Assembly: GCA_934454845.1 (NCBI GenBank) | Contig: CAKSGV010000016.1 | Coordinates: 1-52,928 of the forward strand | DNA from: an uncultured Eubacteriales bacterium | GTDB lineage: Bacteria > Bacillota > Clostridia > Oscillospirales > Acutalibacteraceae | Reading direction: 5' to 3' | Length of the DNA: 52,928 nucleotides | Shown: piece by piece, positions 18,354-26,600 of the stretch | Layout: each line of letters opens with the position of its first letter | How positions within the stretch are numbered: position 1 is the stretch's first letter | Notes under the pieces: model-generated | What the model saw: only the letters and a program-made list of their open reading frames with translations | The model's database searches: none | What the model was told of the DNA's origin: nothing | Translations under genes and position numbers: made by a program

Positions 18354-19688
18354 TCAGGTCATACCGTTTAAATTATTGATAATATCATCGACCATTTCTT
18401 TTTCATAAGGCTTGTCCGCCAAAAATTTTTCGATTTGGTGCACATTATATAAAACGGTTGTATGATCTCTTCCGAAAGCTTCGCCTATCTGCTTGAATGA
18501 AAGTCCGGTCGTCTGCCTTGCAATATACATTGCAACCTGCCTGGCAAGTGCTAACGACTGCGTTCTTTTAAGAGACAAAATATCGGCTTCCGAAACATTA
18601 TAGGTCCGCGCTACTTCGACGATTATCGTTTCTATCTTGATAGGCTCGGGCTTCGAGTCATTTATAACATCTTTAATGAAATTCTGCACCGCGGTAACAG
18701 CAGGCATTTTCTTTTCCATATTTACATAGGCTTGGATTTTTTTGACCACGCCCTCAAGCTGCCTTGTATTCACTTTTATATGCTCGGCTATGTAATATAC
18801 TAACTGATCGTCAAGTATCAGTCCCGCCTGCTCGCCTTTTTTGCGGATAATTCCCACGCGCGTTTCAAAATCGGGGGAGGAGATATCCGCAAAAAGACCT
18901 GCCGAAAGCCTTGATCTTATTCTTTCGTCAAGAGTTTTGATTTCTTTGAGCGGTCTGTCAAGTGTAACGACTATCTGCTTGTTGTTCTGATAAAGAGTGT
19001 TAAAGGTGTTGAAAAACTCTTCCTGCGTCGTTTCCTTTCCGGCGATAAAGTGAATATCGTCTATCAGTAAAACATCGATATCGCGGTATTTTTTATGAAA
19101 GCTGTCCATTGCAGTGAGTCCGAGCTTTCCTTTTTGAAGAGCCGAGATTAGCTGATTTGTAAAATCTTCGCTTCTTATATAGACTATTTTCTTTCGCGGA
19201 AATTTTTTCTTTATATGGTTTTTTATCGCGAGCATCAGGTGGGTTTTTCCCACGCCCGACGGCCCGTAAATAGTCAGCGGATTGTAAACTATCCTGTCGT
19301 TATCCGCAACAGCTATCGAGGCGGCGTAAGCAAACCTGTTAGAAGGTCCTTCGATAAAATTATCAAAAGTGAAAAAATCCTCGAAGGTGAGTCCCTCGCT
19401 GTGCAGCTCGGCATTTATAATATCGGTTTCTTCCGATTCGAAAATAATATGTGGCTTAAGATCGATACCCATAATGGTTTTAATAGAGTCAGCCAAAAGC
19501 GCGGTGTAATTTTCCTCCACCTGGTCGCGCATAAGCTCGTTATTAATAGATAAAACAAAGGCGCCGTTATCTATCTTTACAGGTTTAAGGTCCTTTAAAA
19601 AGCAGTCAAACGCGATCGCCGAAACCTTTTTCTTGCATTCGTCACACACGGCTTCCCAAATTCCGTCAAGCGAGTTCTGATTCATCAT
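18354..19688 (-). CDS. dnaA: Chromosomal replication initiator DnaA
   Basis: This 444-residue AAA+ initiator binds DnaA boxes and melts oriC. Domain I covers about residues 1-80. Domain III has Walker A GPSGVGKTHL (about 142) and Walker B VLLIDDIHFI. Domain IV has the DNA-binding helix-turn-helix FKQIGEAFGRDHTTVLYNV near 408-427. Length is normal with a short domain II. The start at 19688 is preceded by GAGGATG. A promoter with an internal DnaA box lies upstream, so autoregulation is likely. Confidence 0.97.
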   Translation of the reverse strand: MMNQNSLDGIWEAVCDECKKKVSAIAFDCFLKDLKPVKIDNGAFVLSINNELMRDQVEENYTALLADSIKTIMGIDLKPHIIFESEETDIINAELHSEGLTFEDFFTFDNFIEGPSNRFAYAASIAVADNDRIVYNPLTIYGPSGVGKTHLMLAIKNHIKKKFPRKKIVYIRSEDFTNQLISALQKGKLGLTAMDSFHKKYRDIDVLLIDDIHFIAGKETTQEEFFNTFNTLYQNNKQIVVTLDRPLKEIKTLDERIRSRLSAGLFADISSPDFETRVGIIRKKGEQAGLILDDQLVYYIAEHIKVNTRQLEGVVKKIQAYVNMEKKMPAVTAVQNFIKDVINDSKPEPIKIETIIVEVARTYNVSEADILSLKRTQSLALARQVAMYIARQTTGLSFKQIGEAFGRDHTTVLYNVHQIEKFLADKPYEKEMVDDIINNLNGMT

Positions 19689-19751
19689 CCGTTTTTCATC
19701 CTCATAAATATATATTATATATATAATATCTAAAGATAATATTACCTATAT

Positions 19752-19780
19752 AGTATATCATAACTTATCCACCTTTTCAA
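19752..19780 (-). promoter_or_regulatory. dnaA promoter with embedded DnaA box
   Basis: On the minus strand TTGAAA (19775-19780) is 17 bp from TATACT (19752-19757). The spacer contains TTATCCACC in plus-strand reading (19765-19773), one mismatch from the consensus DnaA box. Bound DnaA would block RNA polymerase. AT-rich DNA (19703-19760) overlapping and downstream of the -10 may be the second origin subregion. Confidence 0.72.
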
Positions 19781-19826
19781 CAATAATAATTGCAAAAATT
19801 AAATTTACGCAAAACCAATATCGGTG

Positions 19827-19855
19827 TTGACATTTAATTTTATTTATGATAAAAT
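19827..19855 (+). promoter_or_regulatory. Promoter of tRNA-Ser(UGA)
   Basis: TTGACA (19827-19832), a 17-bp spacer and TAAAAT (19850-19855) lie 13 bp upstream of the mature tRNA 5' end. Confidence 0.8.
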
Positions 19856-19868
19856 AGTTCAGTCGCAC

Positions 19869-19957
19869 GGAGAGGTATCGAAGCGGTCATAACGAGGCGG
19901 TCTTGAAAACCGTTTGGCAGCAATGCCACATGGGTTCGAATCCCATCCTCTCCGCCA
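19869..19957 (+). tRNA. tRNA-Ser, anticodon UGA
   Basis: The acceptor stem GGAGAGG (19869-19875) pairs with CCTCTCC (19947-19953), followed by G73 and an encoded CCA. The anticodon loop CTTGAAA (19902-19908) has anticodon TGA at 19904-19906, closed by GCGGT/ACCGT. A long variable arm marks it as class II serine tRNA. The T arm is GGGTTCGAATCCC. Confidence 0.96.
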
Positions 19958-19962
19958 TTTTT

Positions 19963-20036
19963 AAATAAGGCTTATAACAATTTGATAATATAAATAGGAT
20001 AATCACGAATACGGAGTAGTACTCAAGTTTGTGACG
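19963..20036 (+). pseudogene. Duplicated leader and 5' fragment of tRNA-Ser(GCU)
   Basis: The 74 bp here match 20172-20244 with only three substitutions/indels. The copy includes the leader and the first 24 bases of the downstream tRNA-Ser(GCU), beginning GGAGTAGTACTCAAG at 20013. The sequence then diverges into unrelated DNA, so no anticodon arm is present. It is a truncated tRNA copy left by duplication or insertion at this locus. Confidence 0.85.
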
Positions 20037-20090
20037 GGCAATTCGGCCGAGCGCATCCGGCGGATGAGCAAGCGAGGGCGAATTGGCGCA

Positions 20091-20142
20091 GCAGTCGAAA
20101 AATGTCCGCGCTCCAAGCGGAAAAACATTTTTCGGTCACTGC
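20091..20142. repeat. Large stem-loop between tRNA-Ser copies
   Basis: CGAAAAATGT (20096-20105) and ACATTTTTCG (20125-20134) form a perfect 10-bp stem with an inner CGC/GCG pairing and outer GCAGT/ACTGC arms. It is part of the 134-bp non-coding insert separating the truncated tRNA copy from the intact gene. I see no gene in 20037-20171. Confidence 0.7.
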
Positions 20143-20220
20143 AAGAGGGCCGCCGATGAACCTCCGGGAATAAATAAGGCTTATAACAATTTGATATATA
20201 AATAGGTTAATCACGAATAC

Positions 20221-20314
20221 GGAGTAGTACTCAAGTTGGTGACGAGGCGCCCCTGCTAAGGGCGTAGGCCGGCTAATCCCCGGCGCGAGAGTTCGAGTCT
20301 CTCCTACTCCGCCA
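20221..20314 (+). tRNA. tRNA-Ser, anticodon GCU
   Basis: The acceptor stem GGAGTAG (20221-20227) pairs with CTACTCC (20304-20310), followed by G and encoded CCA (20312-20314). The anticodon loop CTGCTAA has GCT at 20255-20257, closed by CGCCC/GGGCG, and a long variable arm is present. Its last 21 bp (20294-20314) recur twice downstream and act as the apparent attachment sequence of the following island. Confidence 0.96.
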
Positions 20315-20318
20315 AAAA

Positions 20319-20350
20319 GCAGCATACCTTTAGGTGTGTTGCTTTTTTTA
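20319..20350 (+). terminator. Terminator of tRNA-Ser(GCU)
   Basis: GCAGCATACC and GGTGTGTTGC pair across loop TTTA and are followed by a run of seven T. Confidence 0.8.
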
Positions 20351-20359
20351 GTATAAAAA

Positions 20360-20483
20360 GAGAGACTCGAACAGGACTGTTTTGACGGCAGTCAAAATTC
20401 AAACCTTCCGGTGGATGGTTCAAAAGTCCGCGTGCGTGTCGCTCGCACGGCAGTGCGCCGAGCGAGTCTCTCCTACTCCGCCA
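20360..20483. repeat. Inverted tRNA T-arm copy plus second copy of the tRNA-Ser 3' end
   Basis: GAGAGACTCGAAC near 20361-20373 is the reverse complement of the tRNA T arm, and CGAGTCTCTCC at 20463 is a forward copy. The block ends with a 21-bp exact copy of the tRNA-Ser(GCU) 3' end including CCA (20463-20483). The wider 35 bp 20449-20483 recurs exactly at 29844-29878. No gene is visible in 20315-20483. Confidence 0.85.
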
Positions 20484-20511
20484 TGACTGTGCGACGAAAA
20501 AGCATAAAGCC

Positions 20512-20539
20512 TGAAAGCCCCTGAGTAATCAAGGGCTTT
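20512..20539. terminator. Hairpin at the left end of the island
   Basis: GAAAGCCC and GGGCTTTC form an 8-bp stem around a 12-base loop about 30 bp inside the left repeat. There is no long T-run, so it may be a weak terminator or a structural element. The stretch 20484-20740 otherwise contains only a repeat fragment. Confidence 0.45.
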
Positions 20540-20629
20540 CTCGCATTTATAAGGCAAAAATCGAAAAGCAGTTTTAAGGCACAAAATTCAATAATTTCTT
20601 CAACAAAAGGGACTTGAACCGCGGATATG

Positions 20630-20674
20630 AAATTTTCCGCTATGAGAAGCGTTGTATCCTGATTGTATTGTCTA
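20630..20674. repeat. Truncated right end of the MITE-like element
   Basis: These 45 bp match 31320-31364 with a single C/T difference (20659 versus 31349). They correspond to the right terminus of the 273-bp element described at 31092-31364. The left part is missing, so this copy is a truncated relic. Confidence 0.85.
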
Positions 20675-20740
20675 CCCTACTCCTCCACACGGATTCGAAC
20701 TCACGACATATATTTAGATCGTAAAATTACCGAAAACCCG

Positions 20741-21340
20741 ATGAACGATAGATATCTGCAACCGGTGGAGGGCATTACAGAGCAAGCGGCTGAAACACAG
20801 GATAATGAAAAAATCCGAATCAGTCTGGATTCCGGCAGAGATTCGGTGCATCGGATCTGTTATAATCCCGATTCGGACGCCGGCGGTCAGTATATTTCGG
20901 GAAATTTGGACTTTTACGTGTTTGAGGAGCTTATCGAGCAGTACGATATTGAAAATCACCCCGAAAATGCCGAAAAATTTTTTTCCGATCTTGAAGAAAT
21001 GTCGGATCGGTTTTTAGCGGATATCAACACACCGTTCTTTCTGGAAGCCGAGAGTGACTATGAGACGGACTGCAATTATATCGAGTTTACGCCCGAAAAC
21101 ATTCTGAGCATTCATAAGGATATTTGTCGGTTTGATGCCGATCACAGGGCGGAGCTTGCAAGAATGGCGGAGCAAAACGAGCTGGATGTATTGCCTATAA
21201 AGGGCTTTAATGAGATTTTTTCCGAATCGGTTTATATAAAGGCCGTAAGAAAGGTTCTTACAGAATACAGAGCGGAGGTTTTACATGTCACTCCTTACCG
21301 GGTCATATCCCGGCGAAATAACGGCATCACCGGCTGTTAA
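20741..21340 (+). CDS. Unrecognised acidic protein, probable mobile-element remnant
   Basis: The reading frame is open from 20663, but the part before 20741 runs through the repeat fragment. The ATG at 20741 (MNDRYLQPVEGITEQAAE) is taken as the start, although no good ribosome site precedes it. The product would be 199 residues, acidic, with no membrane segment or signal peptide. The composition and the phrase HRICYNPDSDAGGQYISGN recall accessory proteins of Firmicute conjugative elements, but I cannot name the family. The lack of a ribosome site and the interrupted frame after it suggest a decaying gene. Confidence 0.45.
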   Translation: MNDRYLQPVEGITEQAAETQDNEKIRISLDSGRDSVHRICYNPDSDAGGQYISGNLDFYVFEELIEQYDIENHPENAEKFFSDLEEMSDRFLADINTPFFLEAESDYETDCNYIEFTPENILSIHKDICRFDADHRAELARMAEQNELDVLPIKGFNEIFSESVYIKAVRKVLTEYRAEVLHVTPYRVISRRNNGITGC

Positions 21341-21476
21341 AACAGGATATCCCGTTTTGCCTGAAATGCTCACGGAGCTGATTAAAAAATGAGGAAAAAT
21401 TTCATGTTTCGTTCCTACTTTTAAACAGCTTGAGCTTACAACTCTTTTAAATACGGAAGTTTTGAAAGAAATTTAA
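21285..21476 (+). pseudogene. Short mobile-element gene interrupted by an in-frame TGA
   Basis: A strong GGAGG precedes ATG at 21285. The frame encodes MSLLTGSYPGEITASP and ends at TGA (21390-21392) after 35 residues. The same frame then continues with GKISCFVPTFKQLELTTLLN to a TAA at 21474-21476, and this second part reads like genuine protein. A single TGG-to-TGA change after KK would restore a 63-residue product. It overlaps the end of the previous frame by 56 bp. I regard it as a pseudogene of the element; the family is not recognised. Confidence 0.5.
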
Positions 21477-21521
21477 ACAGGATAAGAAGAAAAATAAGAA
21501 AAAGGGTAAATATAAAAGTTT

Positions 21522-22784
21522 TTATATTATTATTTGTAATACAAATAAGTTTCCGCTGACGGTAAAATGGCAGTTGCCTTTGAGCTTTTCTGTCGTATAT
21601 CTTATGCTTTGCGTTCCGTAGCCGTGACCCTCCTTTGAGGCCGTGGGAATTCCGTTCACCATTTCAGGAGCTTTTAAAAATGTATTTTTAACGGAAATCA
21701 AAAGCTTTCCGTTAGTTTTTGACATGTAAATATCAATCAGCTTTACGTCTGCGTCCCTTGCGGCGTTTACAGCATTTTCAATTGCGTTTGAAAGAATTGA
21801 GGAAAGGTCGATTTCGGATATCGGAAGAAATTCTGGAATTTCAAAACGGTATTTAAATTCAATACCGTTCTTTTTTATTTCTTCTTCAAAGGAAGAAATT
21901 ATCAGGTTTACAAGCTCATTTCCGCAATATTTTTTGACGGCAGTATTATCGGCATAGCTTACAACATCACCAATGTATTTAATCGCTTTATCATTTTCTC
22001 CGTTTTCTATAAGTGAGGAGATATTCATAAGAAAATGCCTAATATCATGCCTTAAAATTCTTATTGTGTTTTCAGAACGTCTGATGATTTCGATATCTTT
22101 TTCGGATTGTTTTCTCTTCATTTCAATAAGAGTGTTAAGCTGCTCTGCCTCTCTTTTTTCTTCATATTGCTTAAAATAAAGAAATATGAATATTATGTAG
22201 CTTATGCAAAGAACAAAGCCCATAAATTCGACTACTATTTCTTTTCCCGAGTAGAGCAGGGTTGTATAAACACTCGAAACATAATCAAAAATATAGTAAA
22301 CTAGCGGCAAAATACCGAAAATAAATATCGAGCTTGTCGGCTTGTTTAAAAGCTGTGAAGTCGCCTGGGAAACGTGCCTGATAAGGAAAATAAATGTAAC
22401 CGCAGTGATTATACATCTTGCAAGATAGAATATCCACATTTTTCCCGAAATATTCAGCGCCACAATTCCCGCCCAGTTGCTTATCTGACAGCAAAGATAT
22501 GCCATGAGTACGGAAAGAGTGCATAGAGAAAATTTATATTTATATTTAAAAGAAAGAAAGAATATAAGCGGAATATGAATGATAAAAGGATAGATTTTTT
22601 CAGTGCCGCCGCCTTTAAACAAAATAAAAGAAAGAATATATAAAGCGCCCGTGGCACAGGAAAAAAGCAAAAGAGAAAAAATGTTTTTCTTCGTCATTTT
22701 TATTCCTAAAAATGACGCCGAGATATATACGCCGAAAAGCAGGGTAGTGGCATTATGTAAAAACCAAAAAATATTTTCAAGCAT
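21522..22784 (-). CDS. AgrC/ComD-like GHKL sensor histidine kinase
   Basis: This protein of about 420 residues has six or more N-terminal transmembrane helices (residues about 1-200), then a coiled-coil/dimerisation helix with the phosphoacceptor region RHDIRHFLMNISSLI (about 245-260). A GHKL ATPase domain follows with SSILSNAIENAVNAARDA (N box) and EGHGYGTQSI (G box). This is the HPK10 architecture used for peptide quorum or surface sensing. An ATG at 22784 is preferred, although GGAG lies 13 bp upstream; a TTG at 22811 overlapping the regulator gene is the alternative. No AgrB/AgrD-like peptide gene is visible nearby, so the signal is unknown. It is co-transcribed with the LytTR regulator upstream. 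Confidence 0.88.
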   Translation of the reverse strand: MLENIFWFLHNATTLLFGVYISASFLGIKMTKKNIFSLLLFSCATGALYILSFILFKGGGTEKIYPFIIHIPLIFFLSFKYKYKFSLCTLSVLMAYLCCQISNWAGIVALNISGKMWIFYLARCIITAVTFIFLIRHVSQATSQLLNKPTSSIFIFGILPLVYYIFDYVSSVYTTLLYSGKEIVVEFMGFVLCISYIIFIFLYFKQYEEKREAEQLNTLIEMKRKQSEKDIEIIRRSENTIRILRHDIRHFLMNISSLIENGENDKAIKYIGDVVSYADNTAVKKYCGNELVNLIISSFEEEIKKNGIEFKYRFEIPEFLPISEIDLSSILSNAIENAVNAARDADVKLIDIYMSKTNGKLLISVKNTFLKAPEMVNGIPTASKEGHGYGTQSIRYTTEKLKGNCHFTVSGNLFVLQIII

Positions 22785-22803
22785 AAAGTTTTTATTACTC
22801 CTT

Positions 22804-23514
22804 TTAATCAAACATCATTGAAAAATATGCTTCTTTAAAACTTTTTGAGCTTCCTCTCGCTATCGGAACAGTCTTTTTTGATTGTGTGGTGATCTGCGTG
22901 CCGTTAAAATAGTCAATGTTCCGCATATATACAATATAACTGCGGTGGCACTTGAAAAAACCGCTTTCAAGCGTCAATTTATCTTCAAAGGAATACAGCG
23001 GATCATTAGTTTCGGCTTCCAAGCCGTTTACAAGATGAAAAACGACCTTTTTATTCATTGCTTCTATAAATTCAATATCGTGAAAATACAGCTTTCGATA
23101 GCCATTTTCGGTTTTTATAACAATATTTTCACATTCTGTGATAACTTCGCTTAAACAATCGGACAAGGTACTCTTAATTTTCTCATAGTCTACCGGTTTC
23201 AGAAGATATCCGTTTGCCTTTACTTCATAAGACTCCAAAGCAAACTCAGCGGAAGAAGTGAGAAAAATTATTTTAACCGCCGAATCTTTAGTTCTTAATT
23301 CTCTGGCTGTATCCATTCCGTTTAAAAGCGGCATTATAATATCAAGAAATATTATATCGATATGCTCTGCACAGTCGGAGGTTAAAAGATCGTCGCCGTT
23401 ATTAAAAGAAAGCACCTGCGCAGAAGTATCGGTTTCCTTTAAATATCTTTCTATAAGAGAGCAGGTTTTTAACTTGAATTCTTCGCTGTCGTCACACACG
23501 GCTATCCTTAGCAT
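22804..23514 (-). CDS. LytTR-family response regulator (AgrA-like)
   Basis: This 236-residue protein has an N-terminal receiver domain (residues 1-120) with acidic pocket CDDS and phosphoacceptor in IIFLDIIMPLLNGMD. A C-terminal LytTR DNA-binding domain (about 135-232) includes LYFHDIEFIEAMNKKVVF and FFKCHRSYIVYMRNIDYF. The start at 23514 gives GAGGTG a 6-bp spacing; an upstream GTG is part of that ribosome site. It pairs with the GHKL kinase immediately downstream. Divergent from it, across 182 bp with LytTR-type direct repeats, is the giant surface protein gene, the likely target. Confidence 0.92.
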   Translation of the reverse strand: MLRIAVCDDSEEFKLKTCSLIERYLKETDTSAQVLSFNNGDDLLTSDCAEHIDIIFLDIIMPLLNGMDTARELRTKDSAVKIIFLTSSAEFALESYEVKANGYLLKPVDYEKIKSTLSDCLSEVITECENIVIKTENGYRKLYFHDIEFIEAMNKKVVFHLVNGLEAETNDPLYSFEDKLTLESGFFKCHRSYIVYMRNIDYFNGTQITTQSKKTVPIARGSSKSFKEAYFSMMFD

Positions 23515-23572
23515 TGATTTCACCTCAAATTTATTTTACTATAAATTAAGTTTGTTTTCAATCAAATTAATC

Positions 23573-23603
23573 TGCAATTCACTCCCTGATTTTTGCATTT
23601 CAC
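23573..23603 (+). promoter_or_regulatory. LytTR-type direct repeats upstream of the giant surface protein gene
   Basis: TGCAATTCAC (23573-23582) and TGCATTTCAC (23594-23603) are direct repeats with 9 of 10 bases identical and a start-to-start distance of 21 bp, two helical turns. LytTR regulators such as AgrA bind direct repeats of about this size and spacing just upstream of a weak -35. Here TTGATT follows at 23610 with GATAAA/TAAAAT near 23633-23640. Assignment to the adjacent regulator is inference. Confidence 0.6.
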
Positions 23604-23696
23604 GAATTCTTGATTTTTAAAGATATTTTTGTGATAAAATCAGTATAAATTATTATCGGTTTTTTATGACTGGAATTCAGAAACGGAGAATGATCT

Positions 23697-26600
23697 ATGC
23701 GGAACTTTCATAATCTTTCGAAAAAGGAAAAAGCGGAATATATTTCTATTCTTATTTTGTATCCGTTTTTTCTTATTTTCTCAAATCTCGGCAAAACATT
23801 TAAGTTTTTTGCCTCTAAAAAAAGGCAGCTTGTAGCAAGTGCTTTGTCGGTGGCTGTGGTTCTTACAACCATTCCGGTACTGTCTTTTTCTGTATTTGCA
23901 GGCACATCCGGCAGTACCAGCGTTAAGCTGTTCAATAAGTATGAAATGGTGAACGGCAATAGCACTACTTATTTAGTCGCGAATGACGACTATAGCTACA
24001 TAATCGAAGGTGTGAAAACCACCAGCGACAATAACTACTTAGCCAAATATGAGCCGTCCTCCAACACCCTGACCATTCAGGATTTAGATTATGGGCTTAA
24101 CGGTAACGAAGGCGGAGTGTACGCAAACGGCGACCTAAACCTAAAGATTGTCGGCAGCAACAGCTTTATCGAATGCGCGCAATACGGTGTTAAGGCCAAC
24201 GGCAACCTGAAAATTTACGGCGACGGCGCGCTGTTTATCGGTTGCGCGAGAAGAAACGGCAATGCTTCGGCGATTTCCGCCGGCGGCAATATTGAGCTTC
24301 GCGGCAACTACGGCTTCTCTCAACCCACCATTGTGGCTGTCGGTAACAATGATTATACTGTAAAAGCCGGCGGCAGTATCACGGTTTCCAATGTGGATCT
24401 TACACTTTATTCCGCATGGAATTTTTACGGAGTTTTCAACAAGGTGCCAAACAGCATTATGGGCGGCAAAATCACCGTCAGCACAGACAATATGGGCAAA
24501 AATCCCACTGATAATATTGACGACAGCAAACTGACTAAGGACTATAAATATCTGAGAATGATTCCGGACGGCTACCGCGACGCTTATGACACTGCGTCCT
24601 TAAAAGAGGCGGCTGCGGACAAAAACTGCAAGGTGATAAACTTACTTGCTCTTGACAGTTATGACCACGAGCCGGAATATGCCATTGGCATCTCCGATGT
24701 GATATCCTTCAATCACGATGTTAAGCTGGTTTCGCTTGGCAGTTGGATCAGAAGAGACGACAACTACAAGGGCACATTTTTTAAGATTGGCGACGACGGC
24801 TCCGAACCGAATGTAACCTTTATGGGCCTTTCACTTTATGGCTATGGCGTGAAAAGTAATAATACGGTTGTAGGTAACGATTCCGCAATCATCGTGGAAA
24901 GCGGCAGTCTTACCTTAAAGGGTGCAAACTCGGTCGAATATTTCAATGCAGGAAGCGCTAACGGTGCGGCAGTAAATGTAAAATCCGGTGCCACACTGAA
25001 TTTAAACGGCCGCTATATCTGGTTTTTCAAAAACGAAACCACCGGTCTTGGCGGCGCAATTTACAACGAGGGTACTTTAAACATAAAAAGTGCCAGGATC
25101 ATAACCAATAAGGCAGCCGACGGCGGCGGTATTTACAGCTGCAATTCCGGCCGGATCTCTCTTGTCGGAAACACGGGCTATGTTGACGTGGCTTACAACA
25201 CAACGACCGACGGCACGCGTAACAATTTAAAGCTCGCAAACTGGAATCGCATTAAAACGGACGACAAGGTCCTCACCAGAAGAAAAATTTATATCACGCC
25301 TTGTGCCGACCCCACCTTAACACAAAGTATGCCGATAATTTCAGCCAGCAGTAACTATTCTATGAACAGCTTTGCTTCGGATATTCACGGTGTGGAGCCG
25401 AAGTGGAAGGAATTTGATAAGGAAATTCACATGGCTGTGACCCACCCGCACTGCGTTTGCGGCAATGAACACGAGGAGATCGGCGACCATAAGAACGAGG
25501 ACGTTCGCTGGTTTGAAGGATGGGATCAAACGGATTCCCTGCCCAAAGAGCCCGGCAACTATTATTTGAAGAATGACATTGTTCTAAAGGATTCGGATCA
25601 TCATGCCTATCTTTACAACGGTGTGAACATCTGCATGAACGGTCACGATATTTATGCAACCTTTGGCGGCCGCGAGGTATTGTCTACCATAGGCAACTGG
25701 ATAAAAAATGAAGGGGATGACAGGTATAAGCTCTACCCGTGGGATCAGGAAGGCGTTGTGACCAACTGCAGAACCTATGGCGGCCGCATCAAGCACAAGG
25801 ATGTAACGGTGGAAGATGCGGGACGCGGCGTTCAGGTGGACGCTGAGGCAAATGTAAGCTTTTATAACATCCGGGTTACCGAAAACAAAACCATGAATCA
25901 AAGCTTTGGCGGCGGCGGTATTTATGTTTCGAACGCCAAGGTAAACCTTTATAACTGCAGAATTACCAAAAACTCTGCCTATCATAATGGCGGCGGTATC
26001 TCCGGTTATCAACAAGCTAACATTAACATTTTCAATTCCGAAATCAACGAGAATACTTCCGATAGATATGGCGGCGGCATTGAGATAGGAAACAGCAGTA
26101 AGCTTAGAATTGAAAACACCGAAATCGGGAGCAATAAATCGACCGGTAACGGCGGCGGTATCAGTGTTATTGCCAATAATAGCGATGTTTCTTTAAAGGA
26201 TACCACAATGCTCGGCAACTTTGCAAAATACTACGGCGGCGGTATTTACTCCTCTTCACCGGTGAAGCTGTCCGGTAACAGCTACATTGCGGGCAACTAT
26301 TCCGGACACCAGGAAACAAGCAATCGTTATTTAGATAATATTTACATCAACACTTACGCTCCCGCAATTCAACTGACAGGACCGCTCACAGGCCAATATA
26401 AGAGCGGTATTACTTCTGTAAAGGTGCCGCGCGAGGTGGTCACCGGCAATAACTATAAAATTACCGAAAACGATCTGAATAACTTCAAAAGCGATGTAGA
26501 TAATTACGAATTGGTGCTCAAGGACAATGAGATCACCATGAAAACCAAGCTGAAAAATCTATCGGCTTCGGATATTTCCGTAACCCTGCCTTCCGATCTT

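Noticed and set aside
20023..20325. Minus-strand 100-codon open frame across the tRNA-Ser region
   Set aside because: It runs through the intact tRNA-Ser(GCU) in antisense and through duplicated leader sequence, with no ribosome site. It is a by-product of the repeats.
20640..20700. Possible minus-strand tRNA suggested by GGTTCAAGTCC and GAGTTCGAATCC T-arm-like motifs
   Set aside because: No acceptor stem or proper anticodon arm can be formed, and the middle is the 45-bp repeat also found at 31320 without T-arm motifs.
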